A stretch of DNA of 64,000 nt, taken from assembly GCF_030272615.1 (NCBI RefSeq), contig NC_081405.1:473360008-473424007 (forward strand), written 5' to 3'. The first letter of the stretch is position 1. Each line of letters opens with the position of its first letter. A program made the translations under genes and the position numbers. Source of the DNA: Cryptomeria japonica. Taxonomy: Eukaryota; Streptophyta; Pinopsida; Cupressales; Cupressaceae. The notes under the pieces are model-generated. The model was not told the origin of the DNA. It ran no database searches and was given only the letters and a program-made list of their open reading frames with translations. Shown here one piece after another: positions 44,799 to 57,731 of this stretch.

Positions 44799-47697
44799 TG
44801 TGGAAAATAGATTTAGTATAACACATTTTTTTTGTTTTCTTTATCTGTTATATAATATCAGAATATCATACAAGGAGATAAAATGTATATAAATGTGTTT
44901 CTTTTTTTGCTACTCTTTAAAACTATGTTCCATTTAGGCTCTATTTTCGTTTGAAACCTCAAAGTGCATATAGAAGGGTTCCTAATGGTGATTTTAAATT
45001 TGAATAATGAGGAAACATGTATTTCTTCATTTATTTACAGCAGCATTAACATAACTAATTGAGCATGTAGAGAACAGAAATAAGTTTTTATTTGTCCAAT
45101 AATCTAAAACTAGTTGCAAGCCCTTTTTTTTTGATAAGGAAATAGACTAACTAGAATAAGATTTGTTTCAGCTTGATTAAATACATAATGACAGATTTGA
45201 TTAAATTTGCAGCAAACTATTTAACTTAAAGAAATATGGAGTAACAACTATATATTTTTTTTTTAATGAAAAACATGAAGATTTAATGCAACTAACACAT
45301 TTCTTTCTCTTTTTGCAAAACTACCAAAGTAGGAAAAAATACTATGTATTTCATTAACAGATGTAGATACAAATGAGCATGGTTACAAAGGGGTTTTGAA
45401 ATTAAAACAACTACATTTTCCTTTCCATGATAATAGAAATACTTTACTTTACCCTCTTTTTTTTTTGGAAAATAAACACAACAATGACTTTCTCTTTCTT
45501 TTACAAACTAATATTGAATACAAAAATTCTTCTTTCCTTGTAAATAAACACAATCTAGCTCACTTTTTCTTTCCTTTACAAACTCCAAAAGTGAATACAT
45601 TGTCTTATTAACTTTTTCTGCAACATAAAACAGCCACATAGCTCTTTAATCCTTCTTTTCCCATCCCATGCAACTTGCAATAAAACACATCTTGGACCAT
45701 GGAGAGCTCACCTCCCAGCCTAGGCTTACTAGAAGCCACCCCCGAGCTTGGAGAACCAAGCACTAGACGGTTTACAAACAAGCAAACCCCACAACAAACA
45801 TAGGAAGACACTCAACATACAAGTTACCCTTCCCAAGCTACACTTTCACCACATTCATGGTGACTCTTCCATGGGTGGAAGTGGACCAAGTACCAATGGG
45901 GAGATTTGCAAGCCAAATACAACACAAGCCACCTCATGGCAATACAAATGCAACAAAATACTTCCACAATCCTTATGCCCCCCAAAAAGGCTCAAGGCCA
46001 TATTTACTCCCCTTATGACCCCCAAATGCATACACAAGGCTATACAACAAGGGTCACAAAGGACTCCCTTGAGATCACTCTCCATAAGGAGAGCCTCTCA
46101 CCCAAGGCTGTCATACTCCTTCCACCCCAAGATCTTCCTACCCTCCCAAGAGAAGGAGATCTTGGACACTCCCAAAAACAACAAGAACACAAAACAAAAC
46201 ACATAGAAAAGAAAACTACACATTCTTTACTTCCACAAAAACTTCATAAAACACTTTCTTTACAAGCATCTCTTTTCTTCAACAAAACAACATAACTAAC
46301 ACATACAACATAAACAAGAGGAGATAAGAAGAAACCAACCTTATCCTGCCAATAGGTTTGCTAAGATTAGTTGGGGATGAGCTGCCCAATTCCACACAAA
46401 CTTTTCTCCAAATTCCTCCAAAAATTCTATTCTCCTACTAAATTTTCAAATCAAAGCATAATCTCCAAAAATGGAGAGTGGGTGATTACTCACTAAGTCT
46501 CCCATTTCTTGCCTAAGAAGGCCTCTCACACACTTCCCAACCCCTTGGGTGAGGTGAGAGTTCCCATTGGTTGCCCTTCCCAAACTCTTACACATTACTA
46601 AAATTGGAAAGGGAAAAAAGGTGGAAGAAGATGGGGAAGAGAGTTTGACATCTAAAGGGAAGGTTCTCTATCCTAGGAGGAACTTTCTAAGTTGAATTTT
46701 TGTTCATCTTGGAAACACCACTTTTTAAGTGACTAAATAGTCACATGGGAGAAGCCACAAGTTGCAAAATACCCCTAACCCATAGGTATACCCTTTGGAC
46801 CTTTGGAAAAGCCTAAAAACTTACCCCAGGAGTCCATTAAACCCTTTGGAAACCCAACTGAAGTTTACCTACGGGTCAAACTTGAGTTGACCACTCCCAA
46901 GACTCCCTACCCAAGGCAAATTTGGGACCACACTCATGTTTTTGAATGGCTTTGGTAGAAACAAAACTCCCTCCAAGAGACAAGTCAAAATCAATGACAC
47001 TAATCAGCACATGTGTCAAGTGACACAATAAAAATACAATATAAAAATCACACATGGAATTTGTCTCTTGTAGGATTACACATATACATATAAATTAATT
47101 TTTAACACTCAAGCATTATACACTTCACAAATAAAATACATTACAATGGGGTGTTGTCTCTCCAAATAGACAACTCCCGGCTTAACAAACGTACATTGGT
47201 CTAGGCTTGGTTCTCCATATAAATTCCATGGTCACATGGATAATTTCCCTGCGCATCTCAATTAACACATTAGTAATTCCAAATAATCACAATTATACAT
47301 AATCAATTACATGGATTTCATTGCACATCAAACACTCATACATTTGGCAACAATAATTCAATATCTCATTCGTTAAAATTCGATTTCACATAAGCAATTA
47401 ACATAATTTTTTCAAAATAGAACTATTCATAAATAAGCATCATTTTTCTATCATCAAAATGAAATCCTGCAAATTTTCAATAATGACATTCACCATCACA
47501 ATGTAATTCTATTCTAGTAACATATCTAAAGTTTCATAATCATCATGCATAAAATAAAGCATCAACATATGTCAGTGTGATCCAAATCATGGAATCATAT
47601 AAGTTCTAAGTCCATAAAGCATAAAATAAAGCATCCATAATAGTCTCAATATGCAAATAACTGAAAATGTCAAACTGAGTCGGGGTAGGGCCTCACA

Positions 47698-47702
47698 ACT
47701 TT
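47698..47702. repeat. Right target-site duplication of the 4.4-kb insertion
   Basis: ACTTT, equal to 43303-43307. Confidence 0.85.
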
Positions 47703-48912
47703 GGCCAAGATAGCTATGCGGTACCATTTAGATTTATATATTTTTGACTTAAGTGATATATTAAATACATGCTCTTTTCCCTTATGTTAATTTTTTTCTG
47801 TTAGTTTACCGCACCTACCTTGAGGACATCTCGTGTGAGAAAGCCATCCTCTAGCACTCTGAGGCAGAAAAAGATATCCTCTCGGACACCCTAATGATAG
47901 AAGGTAATTCAGTAGAATTTAAATTCATTTGTTGAAATGTATTATGATTAAACATATATATGTAGGTATTGATAAATGCACTTAATTTATTTGTTCTATA
48001 TATAGAAACATATGTTGTTTATGAAATTAATGAATGCACCTGATATCGATGAGGTTCAGTAGAGGGAAGAGGTGATATCTTCATATTCACTTTGGATTGA
48101 ATTATTTATTGTTCGAAATAACTAAATCATTTTATGTCTATATCATATGTTATCATTTTTCATATAGGAAATGGTAATAGTTACATCAGATTCGACTAGG
48201 CCTCCTAAGGTTACAGGAGAACTATACAAGGCTTCAGTGTTCATTTGTTCTACACATGTTAAAAATATTTGTTTTATCTAGTTTGTCAATAACTTTGGGC
48301 TATTAACTTGTATAATTGTCTTTAACCTATCACAAACCCCTTCCAAACTTCCTACTGTTATTCTACCATTCCATTTCAGTAGAAGTCCTCCATGTATTTT
48401 ATGGGATCCAACACGACCAAGGGAAAATGTATGTTTGTCTTAGATAAACTCCTTTTCACTAAGTGCATAACGAAGTTGAAACCATCTAGTTAACTCCTTT
48501 TGGATCACTTACCATGGATATAGGAAATGGTCATAACTGATTCATCTGTGACTTTGCCTCCTATGACCACAACACATCCATCTAAGGCTCGGGTATGCTT
48601 TAGTTTTTTAGTCTATTCATTTTTATTTATTATGTGTTATTTGACATATATGTTATTAACATGTATTAATGTTGTTTTACTAGTTATAGGCCCCTTCAAG
48701 ACATACCACAAATCCTCAGCCTCACCCAATTGCAGAAGACAAAGATGAGGTAATCAACATTTCAACTTCAAACAATTTAGAGTTCAATATTTAGTTATTT
48801 TGATGTTATATTGAGAAAATATATTTGATTAGACATTTGAATTGTCCTTGTGTAGCCACCTGCAGAGCCACGTACTACTTCAAAGAGGCTCGATTTTGAT
48901 GATCCGCCATAG

Positions 48913-49619
48913 TCATAGATACCGATAGAGACATATAGTTATAGTTGTGGTCATTGAAGGACCAATTTTTTTATATATTCGACATTTGTATATGTATATA
49001 TCGACTTTGATAGACATGGCACATGCCACATTTTTGTAACTATTATTGATTTGGCATCTATGCCATTTTTTGATATGTACACGATCATTGTTCATTTTGA
49101 TATATATGAAACTTGATATTCGATCCAATTTGTTCATTGATATATATAAAACTTGATATTCTTGAAACTTAGTTATTTTCTATTGAAATGTGATCAAACT
49201 TGTTCATTGTGTATATGTCTTTAAATGTGATCCAATTTGTTCATTACTTGTAACTCATATGGTGCATACTTTTAAACTATCTATTGCTCATATTGTGTAT
49301 ACCTAAGTACCGACACCGATAATGCTGATACTGTGTATTTTGACTGAGTGAATTTTCTTTGAGTCCTTCGTGCATGAAGAGATTGGAGTGAAGTTATTAT
49401 TTCATAAACACATGCTTATGGAGCAAAGTTCATCATTTCAAGAACCAATTAATACAAGATTTGAGCGCACAAAGCAGATTTGAAATTTATCTAAGGATGA
49501 GCGGCTTAGGTAAGGTCTTCATTTAAGTTTTCTTCCATAACAAGTCAGCCTTAGGGTAAGAGACATGCCTATTCATCCAAATCACCTATAAAGAAGAGTT
49601 GAAGAAATCATTTTAATGT
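48913..49619. other. 3' flank of the unknown gene, no gene
   Basis: AT-rich, with repeated GATCCAATTTGTTCATT and GATATATATGAAACTTGATATTC-like words (49090-49250). It probably includes the 3' untranslated region. Confidence 0.5.
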
Positions 49620-52030
49620 CAAATCAAACCAATTATCTCTTCTTTCGTCAAAAACCGTCAGTGAGAGGTGGCAAAATAGTGCATCTTTCATTCTGCTCGT
49701 TGTGGGAATGAACTGTTAGCGCAAGCACGTCCGGGTGGTAGAGTTTACACTTGGTGTACCTTTGTCTCACTCTCCAAGACATCCAATCGTTCAAAGCCAC
49801 CTCGTAGCAACATTTTCCCTTCAACACTCAAAGTGGAAAAAATGGTCAAACTTTGACGTTGCGTAACTCGAAGACCATGGCACTTATGGATAATCCATGT
49901 GAACCTATGGGGTCATGTTGTCCCTTCCTAAAAAATCCTCTTTCTATTTCAAACAAATAAATTTCATTTTCTTGTGGTGATATTTTTTTTGTTGCATAAA
50001 AAACCGTCAAAAACCGTTGGTGAGAGGTGGCAAAATAGTGCATCTTTTGTTATGCTTTTTGTGGGAACAAACCATCAGTGCGAGCACATCCAGGTGGCTG
50101 ATTTTATGCTAGGTGTACCTTGTATCTCTCCCCAAGATGTCCAATCATTCGAAGCCACCTCGTAGTGACATTTTCCCTTGAGCGCTCAAAGTGGAAAAAA
50201 GGTCAAATTTTGACGTCATGTAACTCGGAGACCATGGGACTTATGGACGATCTGTTTGAACCTATGGGGTCATGTTTTCATTGCCTATAAAATTCTCTCT
50301 TGGTTTTGGACAACTCGATTCCATTTTCTTGGGGTGAGATTTTTTCTATCGCATACAAAACCATAAAAAACCGTTAGTGAGAGGTGGCAAAATAGTGCAT
50401 CTTTCATTTTGCTCATCGTGGAAATGAACCATTAGTGCGAGTGCATTTGGGTGGCTGTGTTTATGCTAGGTGTTCCCTTGTCTCTCTCCCTAAGACGTTT
50501 GATCGTTCCAAGCCACCTCGTAGCGACGTTTTCCCTTGAGCGCTTAAAGTGGAAAAAAGGTCAAAGTTTGACGTCACGTAACTTGGAGACTGTGGAACAT
50601 ATGGACAATCCATTTGAACCTATGGGGTCATGTTGTTTCTGCCTAAAAAATCCTCTCTCGGTTTTAGACAAATCCATTCCGTTTTCCGGGTGGCTAGGTC
50701 AAAGTTTGATTGTGTTTTCCACTTTGACATTGCGTAACTTAGAGAGAGTGGTACTTATGGATGATCTATGTGAAACTATGGGGTCATGTTGTTGCTTCCT
50801 AAAAAAATCTCTTAGTTTCGGACAACTCGATTCCATTTTCTTATGGTGAGATTTTTTTTGTCGCATCAAAAACTGTCAAAAACTATTAGTGAGAGGTGGC
50901 AAAATAGTGTATCTTTCGTTATGCTCATCGTGGGAATGAATCATCAATGTGAGCACATTTGAGTGGTTGGGTTTATGCTAGGTGTGCCCTTGTCTCACTC
51001 CCCAAGACCTCTGATCATTCGAAGCCACCTTGTAGCGACGTTTTCCCTTGAGCGCTCAAAGTGGAAAAAATGGTCAAACTTTGATGTTGCGTAACTCGGA
51101 GACCATGGAACTTATGGATGATCCATTTGAACCTATGGGGTCATGTTGTCACTACCTAAAAAATCCTCTCTCTATTTTGGACAAATCGATTTCATTTTCT
51201 TGTGGTGAGATTTTTTCTATTGCATCAAAAACCCTCAGTGAGAGGTGGCAAAATAGTGCATCTTTCGTTCAGCTTGTCATGGGAATGAACCATCAAGGCA
51301 AGCACGTCTAGGTGGCTAGGTTTACACTAGGTGTGCTCTTATCTCTCTCTCCAAGATGTCTGATCATTCTGAGCCACCTCGTAGCGACGTTTTCCCTTCA
51401 GCACTGAAAGTGGAAAAAATGGTCAAACTTTGACGTCATGTAACTCAAAGATCATGGCACTTAAGGGTGATCCATTTGAACCTATGGGGTCATGTTGTTG
51501 CTGCCTAAAAATTTCTCTCTCGGTTTTGGACAACTCGATTTCCTTTTCTTGTGGTGAGATTTTTTCTGTCACATCAAAAACTGTAAAAAACCGTCAGTGC
51601 GAGGTAGCAAAATAGTACATAATTCATTCTTCTTGTTGTGGGAATGAACCGTTAGTGTGAGCACATCCATGTGGCCAGTTTTACACTAGGTGTGCCTTTA
51701 TCTCACTCCCCAAGATGTCTGACATTTTGAGCCACCTCGTAGCGACGTTTTCCCTTGAGCGCTCAAAGTGGAAAAAAATGGTCAAACTTTGATGTCGCAT
51801 AACTCGGAGACCATGACACTTATGGATGATCCCTTTGAACCTATGGGGTCATTTTGTCGCTGCCTAAAAAATCCTCTCAATTTTGGACAACTCTATTTTG
51901 TTTTCTTGTGGTGAGATTTTTTCTATCGCATCAAAAACCGCCAGTGAGAGGTGGCAAAATAGTGCATCTTTCGTTCTTCTCGTTGTGGGAATGAACCATC
52001 AATGCGAGTGCGTTTGGGTGGTCAAATGGT
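49620..52030. repeat. Tandem array of about 355-bp units, seven copies
   Basis: GTGAGAGGTGGCAAAATAGT or a close variant starts units at 49661, 50020, 50377, 50889, 51238, 51597 and 51944. Spacings are 359, 357, 512, 349, 359 and 347; the long one contains an extra partial unit. Each full unit also has GCCACCTCGTAGCGACGTTTTC, AACCTATGGGGTCATGTTG and, in most, the palindrome TTGAGCGCTCAA. The array lies between the 3' ends of two convergent genes. The short open frames across it are repeat shadows. Confidence 0.92.
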
Positions 52031-52139
52031 ACAAATTTATAATCAAATGGTACAATTTTATTACAAATCTATTTATAATCAAATGGTACAAATTTGGGCT
52101 CTCAAAATTTGCAAATCAGCCCCATGGACACTTTCATAT

Positions 52140-52390
52140 ATAAAATTTGGCATCTAATATAAACGATCAAGCTCATTACTATTTATATTTACAAAATTTT
52201 GCATCTAAATATGCAATTACAACTCATTGTTGTTTTTTAATACAAAAATTAGCATCTAGATATGCACATTACAACTCATTGTTGTTTTTTTATACAAAAT
52301 TTAGCATCTAGATATGCACATTACAACTCATTGATGTTTTTATATACAAATTCCGGCATCTACATATGCACATTACATCTCATATGCATA
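52140..52390. repeat. 51-52-bp tandem repeat, about five units
   Basis: GCATCTAGATATGCACATTA with variants recurs at 52148, 52201, 52252, 52304 and 52356, each followed by CAACTCATTGTTG-like text. It lies just past the stop of the transposase-like gene and may be in its 3' untranslated region. Confidence 0.85.
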
Positions 52391-52736
52391 TTACAGCTCA
52401 TATGCATGTAGAGAACATCCAAAAAAGAGAAGTTACAACGTTTTGCAAAAGATATATACAAAATTGTCAAAATTATTCTACCATATCATAGAATTATTCT
52501 TCTAGATGGCCCAAAATCAATCAAGTGAACCTTCTGGATCAGCTCTAACCCTTAGTGTCTCAAGTATTCCCTCGTGGTCAGATTCATGAACTTTCCATAG
52601 ATCGTTGTTGATATGTCTACCATGATATTTAATCAAATGAATATTTGTTGCAACAAGAAGGTTTGAGTAATGAAGAATATGTCTATGTGTCTCAAAGTCC
52701 TCAAACAACCAAGCATTAGAATTTTTGATAGGGTAC

Positions 52737-52837
52737 CTGGATTTTATAGACAGATAAGTTAATGACAAAATCAATACAACAACCACTAAATAAATGAGTT
52801 TAAGAGATCTCAATACAACTCAACACAACAACGGTAC
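52737..52837 (-). other. Predicted intron of the transposase-like gene
   Basis: The donor AAG/GTACC and acceptor AAATCCAG are visible on the minus strand. It separates the GIEYPIGFVVVTGTWL exon from the YPIKNSNAW exon. Confidence 0.55.
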
Positions 52838-53160
52838 CTTCTAAGCCATGTCCCTGTCACAACAACGAATCCTATTGGGTACTCAATACCCTCTCCATCA
52901 ACCAGAGTAGAAGTCAATTTCTATTTGGCCTCAATACAATGACACAAAAAGTAATATGTTCCTTCTTCATTATTCTCATCCGCAATAACTGCATATACAT
53001 GACCTTCATTTAATAGAAGGATATAAGTTAATACCAAAATCAGCATAAGTTAATACTAATAAATTGAGCTTAAAATTGTAGCAAATTGCAACCCTTTACC
53101 CGTTTCAACTATGTCTGATACATGGTCAAAATCCACTGATGCTTCAATCTGGTTCATTTG

Positions 53161-54143
53161 TAGTTCTCTAGGAATTTTATATGTATCTAGGGTTTGCAAA
53201 GGTCTACAAGACCATTGGTCAACCCACTCTTTTGATTCACATTCATCCCATACAAAATGCATACACGAAGAGAAAAAGCATGCAATCTGTCTAGTATAAA
53301 TAACTAGTGATGTTGCATTTTGAACTTCTAAATGAATGCATGTCACTTGATCCAGTAAGTGTACAACAATCTAGATAGTTTTCAATGTTAGATTCACGTA
53401 TTAACCAAAAATATCTAGAAACCATAAACTTACCTGCATTACCTGGTCTCATCGTAGAGTTACACCATTGCACAATTGTTTATGCATCTATTAAGAGCTC
53501 ATTTCACACATGCTCCCACACCATCATGCTCTCCCTTTCCATACCCTACCTTAATGAAATTCCCAAAATGTTGCACACCACTTGTCACATGCATCCTAGT
53601 CAACTAGTAGAACATCCTTGCATTCTTGAATTGTGTGGTGCAATTGTCTGACCATATTAAGTGTTGGTTGTATCTTATATCTCTTTCCCTTAAACTATCA
53701 TAGAAGACTATAAAGCATCCTTGCACAAACTCTGAGGAATGAGTATGATCATTGCTGATATAGAAGTGATATTCTCTTATAACCTTTCTGTCCTACTCGA
53801 TGCTATCATGTGCATGCATGAATGCTATGTGTACAAAAATTGTAACTTGTGTAGAGTGGTAATACATAGATTGTACTTCATTTTGCGGTTTTAGTGTATA
53901 ATTCTCAGCAAAATCAATGACAGAGACAATAGTGTTGAGGGGGGAAGTGTCCTTACATAACTTGAATTGCTCATCTAGCCACCTAGCTCTATGTGTGTGA
54001 CCTATGTACTCATATACTAGTTTCTCTTGAAACATCTTCATAAAATCAGCTACACATATATCCATTTTCACTAAATCACACCTCTTTAATTATTTTCCAT
54101 CTTTAACACCATATGTGGTTGACTTGTAGTTTCCAATAGAAAC
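53161..54143 (-). repeat. Transposase core duplication, unit 1 (983 bp)
   Basis: Copy nearest the C-terminal exons. The unit ends at TAGTTC on the plus strand (GAACTA in coding sense). After it the coding sense continues with CAAATGAACC (the original downstream sequence). It carries DFAENYTL, the intron, and WDECESKEWVDQWSC. TGA and TAA stops lie after GACVK. Confidence 0.9.
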
Positions 54144-55124
54144 TAGTTCTCTAGGAATTTGATATGTATCTAGGGTTTGCAAAGGTCTGCAAGACCATTG
54201 GTCAACCCACTCTTTTGATTCACATTCATCCCATACAAAATGCATACATGAAGAGAAAAAGCATGCAATCTGTCTATTATAAATAACTAGTGATGTTGCA
54301 TTTGAACTTCTAAATGAATGCATGTCACTTGATCCAATAAGTGTACAACAATCTAGATAGTTTTCAATGTTAGATTCACGTATTAACCAAAAATATCTAG
54401 AAACCATAAACTTACTTGCATTACCTGGTCCCATCGTAGAGCTACACCATTGCACAATTGTTTATGCATCTATTAAGAGCTCATTTCACACATGCTCCCA
54501 CACCATCATGCTCTCCCTTTCCATGCCCCGCCTCAATGAAATTCCCAAAATGTTGCACACTACTTGTCACATGCATCCTAGTCAACCAGTAGAACATCCT
54601 TGCATTCTTGAGTTGTGTGGTGCAATTGTCTGACCATATTAAGTGTTGGTTGTATCTTATATATCTTTCCCTTAAACTATCATAGAAGATTGTAAAGAAT
54701 CCTTGCACAAACTCTGAGGAATGAGTATGATAATCGTTGATATAGAAGTGATATTCTCTTATAACCTTTCTGTCCTCCTCGGTGCTATCATGTACATGCA
54801 TGAATGCTATGTGTACAAAAATTGTAACTTGTGTAGAGTGGTAATACATAGATCATACTTTATTTTGCGGTTTTAGTGTATAATTCTTAGCAAAATCAAT
54901 GACAAAGACAATAGTGCCAAGGGGGAAAGTGTCCTTACACAAATTGAATTTCTTATCTAACCCCCTAGCTCTATGTGTGTGACCTATGTACTTATACACT
55001 AGTTTCTCTTGAAACATCTTCATAAAATCAGCTACACATATATCCCTTTTCACTAACTCACACCTCTTTTATTCTTTCCATCTTTAACACCATATGTGGC
55101 TGACTTGTATTTTCCAATAGAAAT
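54144..55124 (-). repeat. Transposase core duplication, unit 2 (981 bp)
   Basis: Middle copy, nearly identical by eye to units 1 and 3. Both borders carry the GAACTA junction (IPREL joined to VSIG) in the same codon phase. Confidence 0.92.
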
Positions 55125-56121
55125 TAGTTCTCTAGGAAGTTGATATGTATCTAGGGTTTGCAAATCTCTACAAGACCATTGGTCAACCCAGTCTTTTGAT
55201 TCAAATTCATCCCACACAAAATGCATACACAAAGAGCAAAACATGCAATCTGTCTAGTATAAATAACTAGTGATGTTGCATTTGAACTTCTAAATGAAGG
55301 CATGCCACTTGATCCGGTAAGTGTACAAAAATCTAGATAGTTTTCAATGTTAGATTCACGTATTAACCAAAAATATCTAGAAACCATAAACTTACCTACA
55401 TTATCTGGTCCCATCATAGAGTTACACCATTGCACAATTATTTCTACATCTATTAAGAGCTCTTTTCACACATGCTCCCGCATCATCATGCTCCTGCATC
55501 ATCATGCTCTCCCTTTCCATGGTCCGCCTCAATGAAATTCCAAAAATGTTGCACACCACTTGTCACATGCATCCTAGTCAACTAGTAGAACATCCTTGCA
55601 TTCTTGACTTGTGCGGTGCAATTATCTAAACATATTAAGTGTTGGTTGTATCTTATATCTCTTTCCCTTAATCTATCATAGAAGATTGTAAAGCATCCTT
55701 GCACAAACTCTGAGGAATGAGTACGATCATTGCTGATATAGAAGTGATATTCTCTTATAACCTTTCTGTCCTCCTCGGTGCTATCATGTGCATGCATGAA
55801 TGCTATGTGTACAAAAATTGTAACTTGTGTAGAGTGGTAATTTATAGATTGTACTTCATTTTGTGATTTTAGTGTATAATTCTCAGAAAAATCAATGATA
55901 GAGACAATAGTGCCGAGGGGGAAGGTTTCCTTACACAACTTGAATTTCTCATCTAACCACCTAGCTCTATGTGTGTGACCTATGTACTCATACACTAGTT
56001 TCTGTTGAAACATCTTCATAAAATCAACTATGCATATATCCCTTTTCACTAACTCACACCTCTTTAATTCTTTTCCATCTTTAACACCATATCTGGCTGA
56101 CTTGTATTTTCCAATAGAAAC
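55125..56121 (-). repeat. Transposase core duplication, unit 3 (997 bp)
   Basis: Copy next to the N-terminal exons. It has a short internal duplication of CTCCTGCATCATCATG near 55486-55505. At GACVK-R the codon is AGA, while units 1 and 2 have TGA. It is therefore less decayed at that site. Confidence 0.92.
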
Positions 56122-56581
56122 TAGTTCCTTACCAATTTCATGTGTGCTATCCAAATGTAGGCATCTATGAAATTGTTGCAAACTGCCACATGTAGGACAA
56201 AAACCTCTCAAACACATCATCTTATAGTAAATGCACCCGTCATCTCATCTACACAGTACACTTGAAATAAATTCTCTCGGTGGCTTAGGAGGTTCTTGTA
56301 GACCACATTCCTACAAAACATCATTAGTGTGCAAAGTAAAATATATATAGTGATCAATATCATAATGCATGGAAAATTTAACATGGACCCTAAAACAACA
56401 TGTAGTACATGCATGATTAATCTTAACATAAAATCGTTTTGTCATCTCAAAAAATATTTGACTAATTTTAATCTGAGGAAAGATTTGAAGAAACCTTTCA
56501 TAAAATTGTGTTTGAGTTGTATCTAAATAGTGTTTTGGATGTGGCTCATGATTACTAATTCCAATTCACCTTCTAACAACA

Positions 56582-56586
56582 TCTCT
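56582..56586. repeat. Left target-site duplication of Copia-2
   Basis: TCTCT, repeated at 63409-63413. Confidence 0.9.
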
Positions 56587-57717
56587 TGTTAGGCCCAATA
56601 TGGAAAGCTAATGTACTGAGAGGGGAGGGGTGAATCAGTACTCCAAAACTTTTCTTGAATAATAACTTTACTATTATGCATAAACCAAATAGTGCAGTAA
56701 CATAAAATAAAGTTAAAAAAAATAGATAACAATCATACATGATTCACTCCATAACACATATATTTTGGTTACGCAGAAACTCTTGGTTAGAGAGAAAAAC
56801 TGCGATGGGGATGGCACCCACAACTTCACTATTGCAATAATAAAGAGTGCTCGGTTAGAGCTACATGTTTAGCTATTTCTAATAGCTTACCCTATTAGGA
56901 GTAACAAGATCTATTAGATCTACCTTGCTAAAGGATTTTACAACACTTCATCTAAATACTACACCTGGTTAGAGGCTTTACAATTTATAGACTTGATTAG
57001 AGTCTTTTACCCTGTTAAAGGTTTCTCTTACAACTTCACAATATTACAATAAAATCATTACAAATATATGCAACTTTACATCTGAAATGTTATAGTAGAT
57101 TCTATGTGCTCAGAATAGATTACCTTTCTTATAGCATACCTCAGTAACCCATATAGTAACTTGGCAAACGCTTCTATTTACTCTGTTCTTCGACTGTTCT
57201 CTAAAAACCTTCTTGGTGACCTTTGTGTCTCTGTAACAGTCTTCTTACACTCATGCATACACACTTAACTCATGCTGTATAAATAGATCTCTTAAGATGG
57301 TGATCCAATTCATTGCTTCTATCTTACAAACACGATTTATTGAATGAATAATCATGTAAAATATTTCATTGGTTAGATGACCTCGAAATCATACACAATC
57401 TTCTAGTGCAATTTCCAATGTGATAACAGTTAGATGTGCCTCGATCTTGTAACAAGTTTTCATATGCATGTCCAGGTTCAATGAATCTGGTAACATGTTT
57501 CACTCAGTGTATATCAACTCGGTGTGTCATCTTTGCTGCTCGATAGACATGAAAAGATACTCGGTAGACAGCTCGGTGTATACTGCGTTTTGTGACTGGT
57601 TTCTTCTGTAACCGACTAGACTATGCATACCAACTGAATATTTTGGTAATAGTAACCGACTAGAGTATATAGTATAACTTTGACATAAAACTAATGGCAA
57701 TCTGATAAGTAGTAACA
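56587..57717 (-). repeat. Copia-2 3' LTR
   Basis: On the minus strand TGTTACTACTTATCAG ... GGGCCTAACA, 1131 bp. Near its end on the minus strand, CTGATTCACCCCTCCCCTCT resembles the end of the Copia-1 LTR. Confidence 0.9.
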
Positions 57718-57731
57718 ATCTCCCCTTTTGA
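57718..57731 (-). promoter_or_regulatory. Copia-2 polypurine tract
   Basis: On the minus strand TCAAAAGGGGAGAT adjoins the LTR start TGTTACT. More GGGGAG-type copies lie upstream between 57850 and 58095. Confidence 0.85.

Noticed and set aside
45748-46295. Two overlapping frames of 152 and 129 aa
   Set aside because: Low-complexity Pro/Thr/Lys text in the 4.4-kb insertion, with no start context or resemblance.
49620-52030. Centromeric satellite or coding repeats
   Set aside because: Only seven copies between two genes; the open frames do not share a consistent phase across units, so neither is supported.
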